From NCBI GenBank assembly GCA_014169315.1, contig AP022133.1, positions 4,030,001 through 4,094,000 on the forward strand: a DNA stretch of 64,000 bases, in the 5' to 3' direction. The notes beneath the pieces are model-generated. The model was not told the DNA's origin. It saw nothing but the letters and a program-made list of their open reading frames with translations, and did no database searches. Shown in pieces: positions 11,114 through 23,730 of the stretch (its first letter is position 1; every line of letters starts with the position of its first letter). Made by a program: the position numbers and the translations under genes. The DNA is from Enterobacter cloacae (GTDB taxonomy: Bacteria > Pseudomonadota > Gammaproteobacteria > Enterobacterales > Enterobacteriaceae).

Positions 11114-11968
11114 ATGGTGCTGATGATCGTCAGCGGTCGTTCAGGGTCGGGAAAATCTGTCGCCCTGCGTGCGCTGGAAGATATGGGTTTTTACTGCGTA
11201 GATAACCTGCCGGTCGTGTTACTGCCCGATCTGGCGCGGACGCTTGCCGACAGGCAAATCTCGGCGGCCGTCAGTATCGACGTCCGTAACATGCCCGAAT
11301 CACCAGAAATCTTTGAGCAGGCGATGAGCAACCTGCCGGAGTCTTTCTCACCTCAGCTGCTGTTCCTTGATGCTGACCGCAACACCCTGATTCGTCGCTA
11401 CAGCGATACCCGTCGTTTGCATCCTCTTTCCAGTAAAAATCTCTCTCTGGAAAGCGCTATCGACGAAGAGAGCGATCTGCTGGAGCCGCTGCGCTCCCGT
11501 GCCGATCTGATTGTCGACACCTCCGAAATGTCCGTTCATGAGCTGGCAGAGATGTTGCGTACCCGCCTGCTGGGCAAACGCGAACGTGAACTGACGATGG
11601 TGTTCGAATCCTTCGGCTTTAAGCACGGTATTCCTATCGATGCGGATTATGTTTTCGACGTGCGCTTCCTGCCGAACCCGCACTGGGATCCAAAACTGCG
11701 TCCTATGACCGGTCTGGATAAACCCGTGGCGGCCTTCCTCGACAGGCACACAGAAGTTCACAATTTTATCTACCAGACGCGAAGCTACCTTGAGCTATGG
11801 TTACCTATGCTGGAGACAAACAATCGTAGCTACCTGACAGTGGCGATTGGTTGTACCGGCGGTAAACATCGTTCGGTTTACATCGCCGAACAGCTGGCCG
11901 ACTACTTCCGTTCGCGCGGGAAGAACGTTCAGTCCCGTCATCGTACGCTGGAAAAACGTAAAACATGA
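11114..11968 (+). CDS. rapZ: RNase adapter protein RapZ
   Basis: A 284-residue P-loop protein that binds the small RNA GlmZ and hands it to RNase E, controlling glmS and amino-sugar synthesis. The Walker A motif is GRSGSGKS (residues 8-15). The C-terminal RNA-binding half contains [18 protein letters not shown] and ends in the basic tail [10 protein letters not shown]. The last codons overlap npr by 4 bases (ATGA). Confidence 0.96.
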   Translation: MVLMIVSGRSGSGKSVALRALEDMGFYCVDNLPVVLLPDLARTLADRQISAAVSIDVRNMPESPEIFEQAMSNLPESFSPQLLFLDADRNTLIRRYSDTRRLHPLSSKNLSLESAIDEESDLLEPLRSRADLIVDTSEMSVHELAEMLRTRLLGKRERELTMVFESFGFKHGIPIDADYVFDVRFLPNPHWDPKLRPMTGLDKPVAAFLDRHTEVHNFIYQTRSYLELWLPMLETNNRSYLTVAIGCTGGKHRSVYIAEQLADYFRSRGKNVQSRHRTLEKRKT

Positions 11969-12237
11969 CCGTAAAACACACCGTTGAGATCACCAACAAG
12001 CTGGGCATGCATGCACGCCCGGCAATGAAACTGTTTGAGCTGATGCAGGGTTTCGATGCAGAGGTTCTGCTGCGTAACGATGAAGGTACCGAGGCGGAAG
12101 CAAACAGCGTGATTGCACTGCTGATGCTGGACTCGGCCAAAGGCCGCCAGATCGAAGTAGAAGCCACTGGCCCACAGGAAGTGGAAGCGCTGGCAGCGGT
12201 GATTGCCCTGTTTAACGCCGGGTTTGACGAAGACTGA
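11965..12237 (+). CDS. npr: Phosphocarrier protein NPr
   Basis: A 90-residue HPr-like phosphocarrier of the nitrogen PTS. The active histidine is His16 in [16 protein letters not shown], and the second HPr element is [14 protein letters not shown]. It overlaps rapZ by 4 bases and ends the rpoN operon; a REP-like hairpin follows. Confidence 0.96.
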   Translation: MTVKHTVEITNKLGMHARPAMKLFELMQGFDAEVLLRNDEGTEAEANSVIALLMLDSAKGRQIEVEATGPQEVEALAAVIALFNAGFDED

Positions 12238-12250
12238 TCCCTGTCTCTCA

Positions 12251-12276
12251 GGCGGGTGGCGCTACGCCTACCCGCC
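12251..12276. repeat. REP-like palindrome between npr and mtgA
   Basis: An imperfect palindrome (GGCGGGT ... ACCCGCC) with the REP-type core GGCGCTACGCCT. It fills the gap between the convergent npr and mtgA ends. Related elements lie at 20327-20358 and 52109-52142. Confidence 0.7.
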
Positions 12277-13002
12277 CTACATCAGCTTATTTCTCTCCAT
12301 AAATCCTTCCCCACCTAGCTGACGCATCTGGCGCATAATCCATGCCTGACGGCTGCGCACATAACCCGATGGCGCACTGGCCTTAAAGCGAACGGGATTC
12401 GGTAATACTGCCGCTAACAACGCAGCCTCAGAGAGGCTCAACCGGCTGGCCGGTTTATTGAAATAACGCTGTGCGGCCGCTTCAACGCCAAACACACCGT
12501 CACCAAACTCGGCGATATTCAGGTAGATGGTCAGAATACGTTTCTTGCTCCAGACCGTTTCCATCCCCAGCGTCAAACCCGCTTCCAGCCCTTTTCGTAC
12601 CCAGCTTCGACCATCCCATAAAAACAGATTTTTTGCCGTCTGCTGCGACAACGTCGAGGCCCCGCGCACGCGGTTTTCGTGGCGTTCGTTATGGGCCAGA
12701 GCCTTCTCAATGGCCGCCACGTCAAAACCCCAGTGCTCCGGGAATTTTTGATCTTCTGCGGCAATCACAGCCAGTCCCATGAACGGGGAAATTTCATCTA
12801 TGCTCACCCAGTCAGAGTGAGCGACATAGCTGAAATCACCGGAGAGCCATGCGCCGAGCTGGCGCTCAACCATCACGGCCGAAAACGGTACCGGCATAAT
12901 GCTGAATAAAGCGATCCCGCCGCCCCAGAAAACAGCCAGCACGAGCGCAATGCGTAACAGGGTACGTTTCACCCACGTACCCACAGCAAACTGGCGACTC
13001 AT
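12277..13002 (-). CDS. mtgA: Monofunctional biosynthetic peptidoglycan transglycosylase MtgA
   Basis: A 241-residue GT51 glycosyltransferase that polymerises lipid II in the periplasm. One N-terminal membrane anchor lies at about residues 15-40 ([19 protein letters not shown]). The catalytic glutamate motif is [14 protein letters not shown], and [17 protein letters not shown] is the second conserved GT51 block. No transpeptidase domain follows. It overlaps elbB by 4 bases on the same strand. Confidence 0.96.
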   Translation of the reverse strand: MSRQFAVGTWVKRTLLRIALVLAVFWGGGIALFSIMPVPFSAVMVERQLGAWLSGDFSYVAHSDWVSIDEISPFMGLAVIAAEDQKFPEHWGFDVAAIEKALAHNERHENRVRGASTLSQQTAKNLFLWDGRSWVRKGLEAGLTLGMETVWSKKRILTIYLNIAEFGDGVFGVEAAAQRYFNKPASRLSLSEAALLAAVLPNPVRFKASAPSGYVRSRQAWIMRQMRQLGGEGFMERNKLM

Positions 13003-13652
13003 TCAGTCAGAACCAGCACTCTGTCCACCAGCTTTTCAATGCCCGTGGCGGCCTCTGCGATATTTTGCGCCAGCATATACGCAGGTGTGGTGACGATCCT
13101 GTTGTCTTCATCAACCACAATGTCATCGACCGGACAAGGCACATGTTCGCCCCCCATATCTTCAATGACCTCTGCAGTATCAATATCCGTCCCGATGGTC
13201 AGGCGCAGCGGGAAATCAAAAATTTTGGGTAGCATCGCCGGGGCAGTACAGATAAAGCCCAGCGGTTTACCCGCCGCATGCATCGCCTGTGACAACGCTT
13301 TTAAATCCGGATCGATATGACATTCCGCACCCTGGGCCGCAAAGGTACTGAGGTTTTTGGCCGCGCCAAACCCACCAGGCACAATTAACGCGTCCAGCTC
13401 CGTGGCATCGGCCTGAATCAGGGGATGGATCTCCCCCCTCGCAATACGTGCGGCTTCAGTCAGCACGTTACGGGTTTCTGCCATCGATTCACCAGTCAGA
13501 TGATTGACAACATCCGTCTGGTTTTTATCCGGCGCGAAACAGATCGCCTCAGCACCATGCCGGGCCAATGCCAGGAGGGTAATGACGGCTTCATGTATCT
13601 CCGAACCATCGTAAACACCGCATCCGCTCAGCACGACACCAATCTTTTTCAT
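12999..13652 (-). CDS. elbB: DJ-1/PfpI-superfamily protein ElbB (isoprenoid biosynthesis glyoxalase)
   Basis: A 217-residue class I glutamine-amidotransferase-like protein, annotated in E. coli as a glyoxalase linked to early isoprenoid synthesis. [23 protein letters not shown] residues form the N-terminus. The nucleophile-elbow equivalent is [12 protein letters not shown]. The ATG at 13652 (MKKIGVV) matches the family; the frame is open 12 codons upstream. It overlaps mtgA, and its 5' side faces the arcZ promoter. Confidence 0.93.
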   Translation of the reverse strand: MKKIGVVLSGCGVYDGSEIHEAVITLLALARHGAEAICFAPDKNQTDVVNHLTGESMAETRNVLTEAARIARGEIHPLIQADATELDALIVPGGFGAAKNLSTFAAQGAECHIDPDLKALSQAMHAAGKPLGFICTAPAMLPKIFDFPLRLTIGTDIDTAEVIEDMGGEHVPCPVDDIVVDEDNRIVTTPAYMLAQNIAEAATGIEKLVDRVLVLTE

Positions 13653-13771
13653 CATGACGTTCCTTCTATGCAACTCACTGAAGCACATTAATAATTCTGA
13701 TTAAAACGCTATGCTTCACACATTTCACTGATTCATGTAACAAATCATTTAAGATTTGCTATCTTATCTGC

Positions 13772-13898
13772 GTGCGGCCCAAATATTCAGGCTGCGTCGT
13801 AAGCAAAAACAACACGAAAGAAATATCAGGCGCAGCCACGATTTCCCTGGTGTTGGCGCAGTATTCGCGCACCCCGGTTAAGCCGGGGTCATTTTTTT
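13772..13898 (+). ncRNA. arcZ: Hfq-dependent small RNA ArcZ
   Basis: The elbB-arcB gap holds ArcZ (formerly SraH/RyhA), which in E. coli and Salmonella activates rpoS translation and is repressed by ArcA. The 5' end GTGCGGCC, the conserved processed 3' half with the seed GTGTTGGCGCAGTATTCGCG, and the terminator stem CCCCGGTT...AGCCGGGG with a T7 run are all visible. A TATCTT -10 element lies at 13760-13765. The 5' half differs more from E. coli than the 3' half. The T run overlaps the last codons of arcB on the other strand. Confidence 0.93.
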
Positions 13899-16222
13899 CT
13901 GGTATCCACCCAGGCTTTCAGCACCGCCACATCGTTCTGCCACTCCTGCTTCATCTCTTCAACCCAATCACCCACGTTATCTTCCCAGGCAGGTAAATCA
14001 GGCGACTGAATTTGTTGTCCCAGTTGTTGCAGGTGGCGTAGCCCGACCGAACCCGCCGCGCCTTTGATCTTATGCCCCTCTTCGACGATACCTTTCTGGT
14101 CACGCGCGGTCAGGTTAGACTCCAGCACGCTCAGGTAGCCCGGCATCATTTTTTCAAACACGGCCAGACCGTCGGTAATCAGTTTTGGGCCAACCAGATC
14201 GATATACTGCTCCAGCATGGCGGTATCCAGTATTGCTTGTGCTTTTGCGCTATCAACAGACGTCATGGTGCTTTCCTCTTCATCACAGGTATCCCAGAAC
14301 TTCTTGATCATGGCGGTCAGGGCAGGCACCGCCAGCGGCTTGCTGAGCACATCATCCATACCGGCATCGAGGTACTCTTTTTTGTCTTTCAGCACATTTG
14401 CCGTCAGCGCAACCAGCGGCGGCAGATCGTCGGCAGCATACTTGCTCGTCAGTTCACGTGAGATATCCAGGCCGGTCATATCCGGCAGCTGAATATCCAG
14501 CAGGACGAGGTCATATTCACCCGGAGTGAACATCTCCAGTGCGGCTTTCCCGGTCATCGCCACATCCACACTGTTGCCCAGTTTTTCCAGCACTGAACGA
14601 GCCACAATCACGTTCAGCTCAATGTCTTCCACCAGCAGAACGTGCAGCGCTGGCAGCGGCATATCGTCGTTTTCAAAGGTATCCTCAACCTCTTCTGCCA
14701 CCGCTGGCGCATGCACCGTCAGGGTAAAGGTAGAGCCTTTGCCCGCCTGGCTGGCCACCGTGATATCCCCACCCATACTCTTCGCAAGACGTTTAGACAC
14801 CGCCAGGCCAATACCGGTCCCCGTTGCAGGCTTACCGCCGTGGCTGTCCTTCACCTGATAATACATGGCGAAGATTTTGTCCTGTTCTTCCTGCGGAATA
14901 CCAATCCCTGAGTCTTCCACCTCAAAGTGCAGCATATCGCCGTCGTCATAGCGGATACGCACTGCAACCCGCCCCTTCTGGGTAAACTTCACGGCGTTAC
15001 TGATCAGGTTCCACAGAATTTGTCGCAGACGCGTACCGTCCGTCACCACTTTATGCGGCAACGGCAGCGTTGGCTCCATGACAAAGCTCAACCCCTTTTG
15101 CTGCGCCTGCAAACCGGAAAGGTTCTCCAGATCGGCAAGGAAGCTGGTGAAATCAACCGGCTGATTATCAAGCTGGACCTTACGGCGCTCCATCTTATCC
15201 ATATCGATAATATCATTGAAGATATTGCCCAACGTGACCGCCGAGACGTGGATCGTTTTAAGGTATTTCTCCTGTTCACTGGTCAGATCGGTATCCAGCA
15301 AAATGCGACTTAACCCGACAATCCCGTTCAGCGGTGTGCGCAGTTCGTGACTGATGGTGGAGATGAATGTGGTTTTGTCACGGCTGGCACGCTCAAGCGC
15401 ATCCTGATAGCGCTTACGCTCGGTAATATCGCGGCCAAAGCCCATCAGGCCGTGACGTTTCCCGACGCGGTCATAGTACGGTACCTTGCGGATCTCAAAA
15501 CAGGCTTTCCGTCCGTCCGGGTAATCCAGCCACTGCTCGTAAGTCAGCGAGACGTTGTGACGGAAGACTTTTTCATCCGTCTCCATCACTTTAGCGGCAG
15601 CCTCTTCGGAGTAGACATCCTGTGGTTTCAGGTTAATCAATTGCTTTTCGCTTTTGCCGGTCAACATCTCCATCGCCCGGTTACAGCCGGAAAATTCTTT
15701 ATCTTCATTACGATAGAAAACCAGATCCGGTGAAGCATCAAGGAAGGAGCGCAGGAAAGAGGATTGCTGTTCGAGCTGGATCTGCGTCACTTCACGCTCT
15801 TTCATCTCGATTTTCAGCTGCTCCAGCGTGGTCTGACGCTCGGCCTCAGCCTTCTCACGTTCTGAAATTTCCTGGTTAAGCTGCGCAATGTTGTCCTTGA
15901 GCTGGACGTTGAGCTTGAGATCGCGCTCGCGCATCTCCTCCAGTTTCTCAACCAGCCGGGTAAGGCGCTGACGGGACTCTTCGAGTTGCTCAACCACCAC
16001 AGAGAGGAAATAGACCGCCCACGGCGTAATCAGCAAACCGAAGAAGATAGAGCGGATCACGTCGATACTCTCGACCTGACCATGCAGAACCATAGTCACC
16101 GCCATTTGCACCACAATGGCCAGTACAACCAGTGCCAGCGCCAGCAGCATGGAGAAACGCACCAGCCCGAGCTTCATCATCAGATCGACGTAGTACTGGG
16201 CAAGCATTCGAATTTGCTTCAT
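13889..16222 (-). CDS. arcB: Aerobic respiration control hybrid sensor kinase ArcB
   Basis: A 777-residue tripartite sensor kinase that senses quinone redox state and phosphorylates ArcA. Two N-terminal membrane helices lie within residues 20-77, then a coiled coil, a PAS domain (about 155-275), the H1 histidine in TFISTISHELRTPLNG (about 292), an ATPase domain with GTGIGLAVSKRLA, a receiver with LVLLDIQLPDMTG, and a C-terminal HPt histidine in GHKIKGAAGSVGL. The ATG at 16222 (MKQIRM) matches E. coli; ten more codons are open upstream. Confidence 0.97.
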   Translation of the reverse strand: MKQIRMLAQYYVDLMMKLGLVRFSMLLALALVVLAIVVQMAVTMVLHGQVESIDVIRSIFFGLLITPWAVYFLSVVVEQLEESRQRLTRLVEKLEEMRERDLKLNVQLKDNIAQLNQEISEREKAEAERQTTLEQLKIEMKEREVTQIQLEQQSSFLRSFLDASPDLVFYRNEDKEFSGCNRAMEMLTGKSEKQLINLKPQDVYSEEAAAKVMETDEKVFRHNVSLTYEQWLDYPDGRKACFEIRKVPYYDRVGKRHGLMGFGRDITERKRYQDALERASRDKTTFISTISHELRTPLNGIVGLSRILLDTDLTSEQEKYLKTIHVSAVTLGNIFNDIIDMDKMERRKVQLDNQPVDFTSFLADLENLSGLQAQQKGLSFVMEPTLPLPHKVVTDGTRLRQILWNLISNAVKFTQKGRVAVRIRYDDGDMLHFEVEDSGIGIPQEEQDKIFAMYYQVKDSHGGKPATGTGIGLAVSKRLAKSMGGDITVASQAGKGSTFTLTVHAPAVAEEVEDTFENDDMPLPALHVLLVEDIELNVIVARSVLEKLGNSVDVAMTGKAALEMFTPGEYDLVLLDIQLPDMTGLDISRELTSKYAADDLPPLVALTANVLKDKKEYLDAGMDDVLSKPLAVPALTAMIKKFWDTCDEEESTMTSVDSAKAQAILDTAMLEQYIDLVGPKLITDGLAVFEKMMPGYLSVLESNLTARDQKGIVEEGHKIKGAAGSVGLRHLQQLGQQIQSPDLPAWEDNVGDWVEEMKQEWQNDVAVLKAWVDTRKK

Positions 16223-16320
16223 AGAGGATCCCTTCACGACTTTATCGCTCAATAATACTCAAATTCGCGACGGGGCGTTGAAGGTTGTGAGAAAAAGTGC
16301 GGGGTGAAACAGGAGATTAG

Positions 16321-16348
16321 CCTCGCTCCCGGCAAACCGGAAGCGAGG
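16321..16348. repeat. Hairpin between lptG and arcB
   Basis: A stem CCTCGCTTCCGG / CCGGGAGCGAGG type palindrome lies just beyond the lptG stop and upstream of arcB. It has no T run on the lptG strand. It lies in the roughly 135-base stretch that contains the left boundary of the block displaced relative to E. coli. Confidence 0.5.
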
Positions 16349-16357
16349 AGAGGTCAA

Positions 16358-17440
16358 TCAGGAACGTTTCAGAAGCAGCCAGAGGCTGATCAGGAAGAAG
16401 CTGGCACTCGGCAGCAGCGCACCGATAATCGGCGGAATGCCATAAACCAGCGTCAGCGGGCCGAAAATCTGGTCGAGGACGTAGAACACAAAGCCGAAGC
16501 TGATACCGGTGACAACACGAATCCCCATCGGCACGCTACGCAGCGGCCCGAAGATAAACGACAGGGCCATCAGCATCATTACCGCCACGGACATCGGCTG
16601 GAAGATTTTGCTCCACATATTGAGCTGATAACGCCCGGCATCCTGCCCGCTCGACTTCAGGTATTTCACATAGTTGTGCAAACCGCTAATGGAGAGCGCG
16701 TCAGGATCCAGCGCAACGACACCCAGTTTGTCCGGAGTGAGCTTAGTCTTCCACGTGCCGGAAACCGTCTGAGAACCGGTGATCTGTTTCGGGTCTGTCA
16801 GGTCAGATTCATCAACCTGCGACAAACGCCACAGCTTGTTAGCCGTATCAAATTTGGCCGATGCGGCATAGCGAACAGACTGTAAACGACGCTCATTATT
16901 GAAAGCATAAATACTCACGCCGCCCAGTTCGTCATCACCTTTCACACGTTCGATATAGACAAAGTTATTGCCATCTTTCGCCCACAGACCTTGCTGAGTC
17001 GAGAGCAGTGAACCACCGTACATCGCCTGAGCACGGAAGTTACGCGCTGTCTGCTCGCCCTGCGGTGCCACCCACTCACCAATCGCCATCGTCAGCAGTA
17101 CCAACGGGATCGCCGTTTTCATGACTGACAGGGCAACCTGCATACGGGTAAAACCGGAGGCTTGCATGACCACCAGCTCACTACGCTGCGCCAGCATCCC
17201 CAGCCCAAGCAGCGCGCCTAACAGCGCCGCCATCGGGAAGAAGATCTGCACATCTTTTGGCACACTGAGCAGGGTAAACATCCCCGCGCCCATTGCATCG
17301 TAGCTCCCCTGCCCGGCTTTTTTCAGCTGATCGACAAATTTGATGATGCCGGAGAGCGACACCAGCATGAACAATGTCATCATGATGGTGGAGAAAATTG
17401 TTTTACCGATATAGCGATCGAGAACGCCAAACGCCTGCAT
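16358..17440 (-). CDS. lptG: LPS export ABC transporter permease LptG
   Basis: A 360-residue inner-membrane permease of LptB2FG. YjgP/YjgQ-family layout: membrane helices at the N-terminus (YIGKTIFSTIMMTLFMLVSLSG), a large periplasmic jellyroll in the middle, and three C-terminal helices. The coupling-helix region QRSELVVMQASGFTRMQVA is visible. The start abuts the lptF stop (positions 17440), so the two are co-translated. In E. coli lptFG lie beside pepA, as here. Confidence 0.96.
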   Translation of the reverse strand: MQAFGVLDRYIGKTIFSTIMMTLFMLVSLSGIIKFVDQLKKAGQGSYDAMGAGMFTLLSVPKDVQIFFPMAALLGALLGLGMLAQRSELVVMQASGFTRMQVALSVMKTAIPLVLLTMAIGEWVAPQGEQTARNFRAQAMYGGSLLSTQQGLWAKDGNNFVYIERVKGDDELGGVSIYAFNNERRLQSVRYAASAKFDTANKLWRLSQVDESDLTDPKQITGSQTVSGTWKTKLTPDKLGVVALDPDALSISGLHNYVKYLKSSGQDAGRYQLNMWSKIFQPMSVAVMMLMALSFIFGPLRSVPMGIRVVTGISFGFVFYVLDQIFGPLTLVYGIPPIIGALLPSASFFLISLWLLLKRS

Positions 17441-18540
17441 TACAACGCTCCTTTACGCGAGAATCGGGCACGAATGCGGCGCACCGGCACCGTATCCCAC
17501 AGGTTTAATCCCAGCGCCAGCAGGATATACACGCTGTTGACGACCCACGTCCAGACCATCGGGTCCAGCTTACCTTTCGCACCGTTAGAGCGAATCGAGG
17601 TTTGCAGCAGGAAATACACCAGGTAAAGCAGCATCGCTGGCAGCATAGAGAGCACGCGTCCCTGACGCGGGTTCACTACGCTCAGTGGGACAACAATAAA
17701 TGCCATCATAAACACGGTGAAGACGAGAGTAATACGCCAGTGGAACTCCGCTTTCGCCCTGTCGGTGTCCGTATTCCATAGCGTGCGCATATCCATCTGC
17801 TCGGTGTCACTTGAATCCAGTGCCACTGCCTGATGGCCAATAATGGCCTGATAGTTCATGAAGTCCGTAATACGGAAATCACGCAGCATCGCGGTCCCTT
17901 CAAAACGGGTCCCTTTATTCAGCGTCACTATCTGGGAACCATCTTTACGCTGGGCCAGCTGACCGGAATCTGCAACCACCACCGACGGACGCGCATTACC
18001 TTTCGTCCGTAGCTGCGCCAGGAAGACGTCGTTGAATTTACTGCCATCAACGCTCTCAATAAACAGTACAGAGTTACCGTCAGTCGCCTGCTGGAACTGT
18101 CCCTGCGCTAACGCTGCCATGCCGGGGTTCGCTTTGGCTTCAGCCAGCACTTCATCCTGATGGCGAGAGGACATGGGGCCGGCCCACATCACGTTCACGG
18201 CGGCAACAATGCCGGTGAACAGCGCCAGAACAAAGGCTGCTTTCACCAGCACGGCTTTACTCAAGCCGCAGGCGTGCATGACCGTAATTTCACTTTCGGT
18301 ATAGAGCCTGCCCAACGTCATGAGCAGACCAAGGAAAAGACTTAGCGGCAGGATAAGCTGCGCCATTTCCGGGATCCCTAAACCTAGCAGGGAAAGCACC
18401 AGATTCGTTGGAATTTCGCCGTCAACGGCCGCACCGAGGATCTTAACCAGCTTCTGACAGAAAAAAATCAGCAGCAGGATGAAGAGGATCGCCAGTTGGC
18501 TTTTGAGCGTCTCCCGCACCAGATATCTTATGATTATCAC
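17440..18540 (-). CDS. lptF: LPS export ABC transporter permease LptF
   Basis: A 366-residue partner of LptG with the same fold: N-terminal helices (ILFILLLIFFCQKLVKILG), coupling helix TESEITVMHACGLSKAVLV, a periplasmic beta-jellyroll (about residues 130-260), and C-terminal helices. The gene is divergent from pepA, as in E. coli. It shares one base with the start of lptG. Confidence 0.96.
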   Translation of the reverse strand: MIIIRYLVRETLKSQLAILFILLLIFFCQKLVKILGAAVDGEIPTNLVLSLLGLGIPEMAQLILPLSLFLGLLMTLGRLYTESEITVMHACGLSKAVLVKAAFVLALFTGIVAAVNVMWAGPMSSRHQDEVLAEAKANPGMAALAQGQFQQATDGNSVLFIESVDGSKFNDVFLAQLRTKGNARPSVVVADSGQLAQRKDGSQIVTLNKGTRFEGTAMLRDFRITDFMNYQAIIGHQAVALDSSDTEQMDMRTLWNTDTDRAKAEFHWRITLVFTVFMMAFIVVPLSVVNPRQGRVLSMLPAMLLYLVYFLLQTSIRSNGAKGKLDPMVWTWVVNSVYILLALGLNLWDTVPVRRIRARFSRKGAL

Positions 18541-20318
<1,778 letters not shown>

Positions 20319-20326
20319 TTGCCGTT

Positions 20327-20358
20327 TGTAGGCCGGGTAGGCACTGCGCCGCCCGGCT
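20327..20358. repeat. REP-like palindrome between pepA and holC
   Basis: GTAGGCCGGGTAGGC...GCCGCCCGGC forms a REP-type hairpin in the 73-base pepA-holC gap. Such elements commonly stabilise upstream mRNA or mark operon boundaries. Confidence 0.7.
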
Positions 20359-20391
20359 TTGCATTTAAATCCACAACAAGAAGCCCCATAT

Positions 20392-20835
20392 ATGAAGAAT
20401 GCAACGTTCTACCTTCTGGACAACGACACCCACCAGGATGGCCTCAGCGCTGTTGAACAACTGGTGTGTGAAATTGCCGCAGAACGTTGGCGCGCAGGTA
20501 AACGCGTTCTGATTGCCTGTGAAGATGAACAACAGGCTATCCGCCTTGACGAAGCGCTGTGGGCACGCCCACCGGAGAGTTTTGTTCCGCATAACTTGTC
20601 CGGAGAAGGGCCACGCGGCGGCGCACCGGTAGAAATTGCCTGGCCGCAAAAGCGCAACAGCAGCGCGCGCGATATTCTGATTAGCCTGCGGATAGATTTT
20701 GCAGATTTTGCCACCGCTTTCACAGAAGTGGTAGACTTTGTCCCCTACGAAGAATCTTTGAAACAACTGGCACGCGAGCGCTATAAAGCGTACCGCATGG
20801 CTGGTTTTAACCTGAATACGGCAACCTGGACATAA
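20392..20835 (+). CDS. holC: DNA polymerase III chi subunit HolC
   Basis: A 147-residue chi subunit, the E. coli length. It links the clamp loader (through psi) to single-strand-binding protein. The N-terminus is [20 protein letters not shown], and the [20 protein letters not shown] block is typical. The ATG at 20392 fits the family; an upstream ATG at 20359 lies in the REP/UTR. The stop overlaps the valS ATG by one base (TAATG). Confidence 0.96.
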   Translation: MKNATFYLLDNDTHQDGLSAVEQLVCEIAAERWRAGKRVLIACEDEQQAIRLDEALWARPPESFVPHNLSGEGPRGGAPVEIAWPQKRNSSARDILISLRIDFADFATAFTEVVDFVPYEESLKQLARERYKAYRMAGFNLNTATWT

Positions 20836-23690
20836 TGGAAAAAACATATAACCCACGCGATATCGAACAGCCGCTTTACGAGCACTGGGAACAGCAGGGC
20901 TATTTCAAGCCTAACGGCGATGAAAGCAAAGAGTCCTTCTGCATCATGATCCCACCGCCGAACGTCACCGGCAGTTTGCATATGGGTCATGCCTTCCAGC
21001 AGACCATCATGGACACCATGATCCGCTATCAGCGCATGCAGGGTAAAAACACCCTATGGCAGGCGGGGACTGACCACGCGGGTATCGCGACCCAGATGGT
21101 GGTTGAGCGTAAAATTGCCGCTGAAGAAGGTAAAACCCGCCACGACTACGGTCGTGATGCCTTCATCGACAAAATCTGGCAGTGGAAAGCCGAATCTGGT
21201 GGCACCATCACCCGTCAGATGCGCCGTCTTGGCAACTCCGTAGACTGGGAGCGCGAACGCTTCACTATGGATGAAGGTCTTTCCAACGCCGTGAAAGAAG
21301 TGTTTGTCCGTCTGTACAAAGAAGACCTGATTTACCGCGGCAAACGCCTGGTCAACTGGGACCCGAAACTGCGCACCGCCATCTCTGACCTGGAAGTGGA
21401 AAACCGTGAGTCTAAAGGCTCCATGTGGCACATCCGCTATCCACTGGCCGACGGCGCGAAAACTGCAGACGGTAAAGATTACCTGGTCGTGGCGACCACC
21501 CGTCCGGAAACCCTGCTGGGCGATACCGGCGTGGCTGTTAACCCGGAAGATCCGCGTTATAAAGATCTGATCGGTAAATTTGTTGTGTTGCCGCTGGTTA
21601 ACCGCCGTATTCCTGTTGTGGGCGACGAACACGCCGACATGGAAAAAGGCACCGGCTGCGTGAAAATCACGCCAGCGCACGACTTCAACGACTATGAAGT
21701 GGGTCGTCGTCACGCCCTGCCGATGATCAACATTCTGACCTTCGACGGCGATATCCGTGAAAGTGCAGAAGTGTATGACACCAAAGGCAACGAATCTGAC
21801 GTTTACTCAAGCGACATCCCGGCAGAGTTCCAGAAGCTGGAGCGTTTTGCTGCGCGTAAAGCCGTTGTGGCTGCCGTTGATGCACTCGGTCTGCTGGAAG
21901 AGATTAAACCTCACGATCTGACCGTGCCGTACGGCGACCGTGGTGGTGTGGTTATCGAGCCAATGCTGACCGACCAGTGGTATGTGCGTGCTGACGTGCT
22001 GGCAAAACCGGCGGTTGAAGCGGTTGAGAACGGGAGCATCCAGTTTGTACCGAAGCAGTACGAAAACATGTACTTCTCCTGGATGCGTGATATTCAGGAC
22101 TGGTGTATCTCTCGTCAGCTGTGGTGGGGTCACCGTATTCCGGCGTGGTATGACAACGAAGGCAACGTCTACGTTGGCCGCAGTGAAGACGAAGTGCGTC
22201 AGGAAAACAACCTGAGCGCCGACGTTGCTCTGCGTCAGGACGAAGACGTGCTGGACACCTGGTTCTCCTCCGCACTGTGGACGTTCTCCACACTCGGCTG
22301 GCCAGAAAACACCGATGCGCTGCGTCAGTTCCACCCAACCAGCGTAATGGTTTCCGGCTTCGACATCATCTTCTTCTGGATTGCCCGCATGATCATGATG
22401 ACCATGCACTTCATCAAAGATGAAGATGGCAAGCCGCAGGTTCCGTTCCATACCGTCTACATGACTGGCCTGATCCGTGATGACGAAGGCCAGAAGATGT
22501 CCAAATCCAAGGGCAACGTTATTGACCCGCTGGATATGGTTGACGGTATCTCCCTGGAAGACCTGCTGGAGAAACGCACCGGCAACATGATGCAGCCACA
22601 GCTGGCAGAGAAAATCCGCAAACGTACCGAGAAGCAGTTCCCGAACGGGATTGAGTCTCACGGTACCGACGCCCTGCGTTTCACCCTGGCAGCGCTGGCC
22701 TCTACAGGCCGCGACATCAACTGGGACATGAAACGTCTGGAAGGTTACCGTAACTTCTGTAACAAGCTGTGGAACGCCAGCCGCTTCGTGCTGATGAACA
22801 CGGAAGATCAGGATTGCGGCTTCAACGGCGGCGAAATGACCCTGTCTCTGGCGGATCGCTGGATCCTGGCCGAGTTCAACCAGACGGTGAAAGCGTTCCG
22901 TGAAGCGCTGGACAGCTACCGCTTTGATATCGCGGCGGGCATCCTGTACGAATTCACCTGGAACCAATTCTGTGACTGGTACCTGGAGCTGGCGAAGCCG
23001 GTTATGAACGGTGGGTCTGAAGCAGAACTGCGCGGCACGCGTAATACGCTGATTACCGTTCTGGAAGGACTGCTGCGTCTGGCGCATCCGGTGATTCCAT
23101 TTATCACCGAAACCATCTGGCAGCGTGTGAAGGTGATTGCGGGTATCAACGCAGATACCATCATGCTCCAGCCATTCCCGGAATTCGATGCAGCCCGTGT
23201 TGATGAAGCTGCAGCTGCCGATACCGAATGGCTGAAACAGGCGATTGTTGCGGTACGTAACATCCGCGCAGAAATGAACATCGCTCCGGGTAAACCGCTT
23301 GAGCTGCTGCTGCGCGGTTGCAGCGACGCGGTTGTTCGTCGTGTCACCGAGAACAACACCTTCCTGAAAACGATGGCGCGTCTGGAAAGCATCACCGTGC
23401 TGCCGGCTGATGATAAAGGTCCGGTTTCCGTGACTAAAATCATCGACGGTGCTGAGCTGCTGATCCCGATGGCAGGCCTTATCGACAAAGACGCAGAGCT
23501 GGCTCGTCTGGCGAAAGAAGTGGCGAAAGTCGATGTGGAAATTGGCAAAATCGAAAGCAAACTGGCGAACGAAGGCTTTGTGGCCCGCGCGCCGGAAGCG
23601 GTCATCGCGAAAGAGCGTGAGCGTCTGGTTGCCTTTGCGGATGCCAGGACCAAACTGATCGAGCAGCAGGCGGTTATTGCGGCGCTGTAA
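20835..23690 (+). CDS. valS: Valyl-tRNA synthetase ValS
   Basis: A 951-residue class I synthetase charging tRNA-Val, with the E. coli length. The HIGH-type motif is [14 protein letters not shown] (about residues 42-55) and the KMSKS motif is KMSKSKGNV (about 554). The editing domain lies between about residues 190 and 330 ([12 protein letters not shown]). A C-terminal coiled coil ([20 protein letters not shown]) is typical. Translationally coupled to holC. Confidence 0.98.
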   Translation: MEKTYNPRDIEQPLYEHWEQQGYFKPNGDESKESFCIMIPPPNVTGSLHMGHAFQQTIMDTMIRYQRMQGKNTLWQAGTDHAGIATQMVVERKIAAEEGKTRHDYGRDAFIDKIWQWKAESGGTITRQMRRLGNSVDWERERFTMDEGLSNAVKEVFVRLYKEDLIYRGKRLVNWDPKLRTAISDLEVENRESKGSMWHIRYPLADGAKTADGKDYLVVATTRPETLLGDTGVAVNPEDPRYKDLIGKFVVLPLVNRRIPVVGDEHADMEKGTGCVKITPAHDFNDYEVGRRHALPMINILTFDGDIRESAEVYDTKGNESDVYSSDIPAEFQKLERFAARKAVVAAVDALGLLEEIKPHDLTVPYGDRGGVVIEPMLTDQWYVRADVLAKPAVEAVENGSIQFVPKQYENMYFSWMRDIQDWCISRQLWWGHRIPAWYDNEGNVYVGRSEDEVRQENNLSADVALRQDEDVLDTWFSSALWTFSTLGWPENTDALRQFHPTSVMVSGFDIIFFWIARMIMMTMHFIKDEDGKPQVPFHTVYMTGLIRDDEGQKMSKSKGNVIDPLDMVDGISLEDLLEKRTGNMMQPQLAEKIRKRTEKQFPNGIESHGTDALRFTLAALASTGRDINWDMKRLEGYRNFCNKLWNASRFVLMNTEDQDCGFNGGEMTLSLADRWILAEFNQTVKAFREALDSYRFDIAAGILYEFTWNQFCDWYLELAKPVMNGGSEAELRGTRNTLITVLEGLLRLAHPVIPFITETIWQRVKVIAGINADTIMLQPFPEFDAARVDEAAAADTEWLKQAIVAVRNIRAEMNIAPGKPLELLLRGCSDAVVRRVTENNTFLKTMARLESITVLPADDKGPVSVTKIIDGAELLIPMAGLIDKDAELARLAKEVAKVDVEIGKIESKLANEGFVARAPEAVIAKERERLVAFADARTKLIEQQAVIAAL

Positions 23691-23696
23691 TAGTAT

Positions 23697-23730
23697 GAAA
23701 ACGCCGGAGACCCTCTTCGGCGTTTTCTTT
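23697..23730. terminator. Terminator between valS and the DUF943 gene
   Basis: GAAAACGCCG...CGGCGTTTTC followed by a T-rich stretch, 7 bases after the valS stop. The A run on the other side lets it serve the convergent DUF943 gene as well, whose stop codon lies at its right edge. Confidence 0.8.

Noticed and set aside
12251..12276. REP-like hairpins (also 20327-20358, 52109-52142) considered as small RNAs or terminators
   Set aside because: They have the REP palindromic form without T runs or promoters, and at 52109 a separate true terminator is present.
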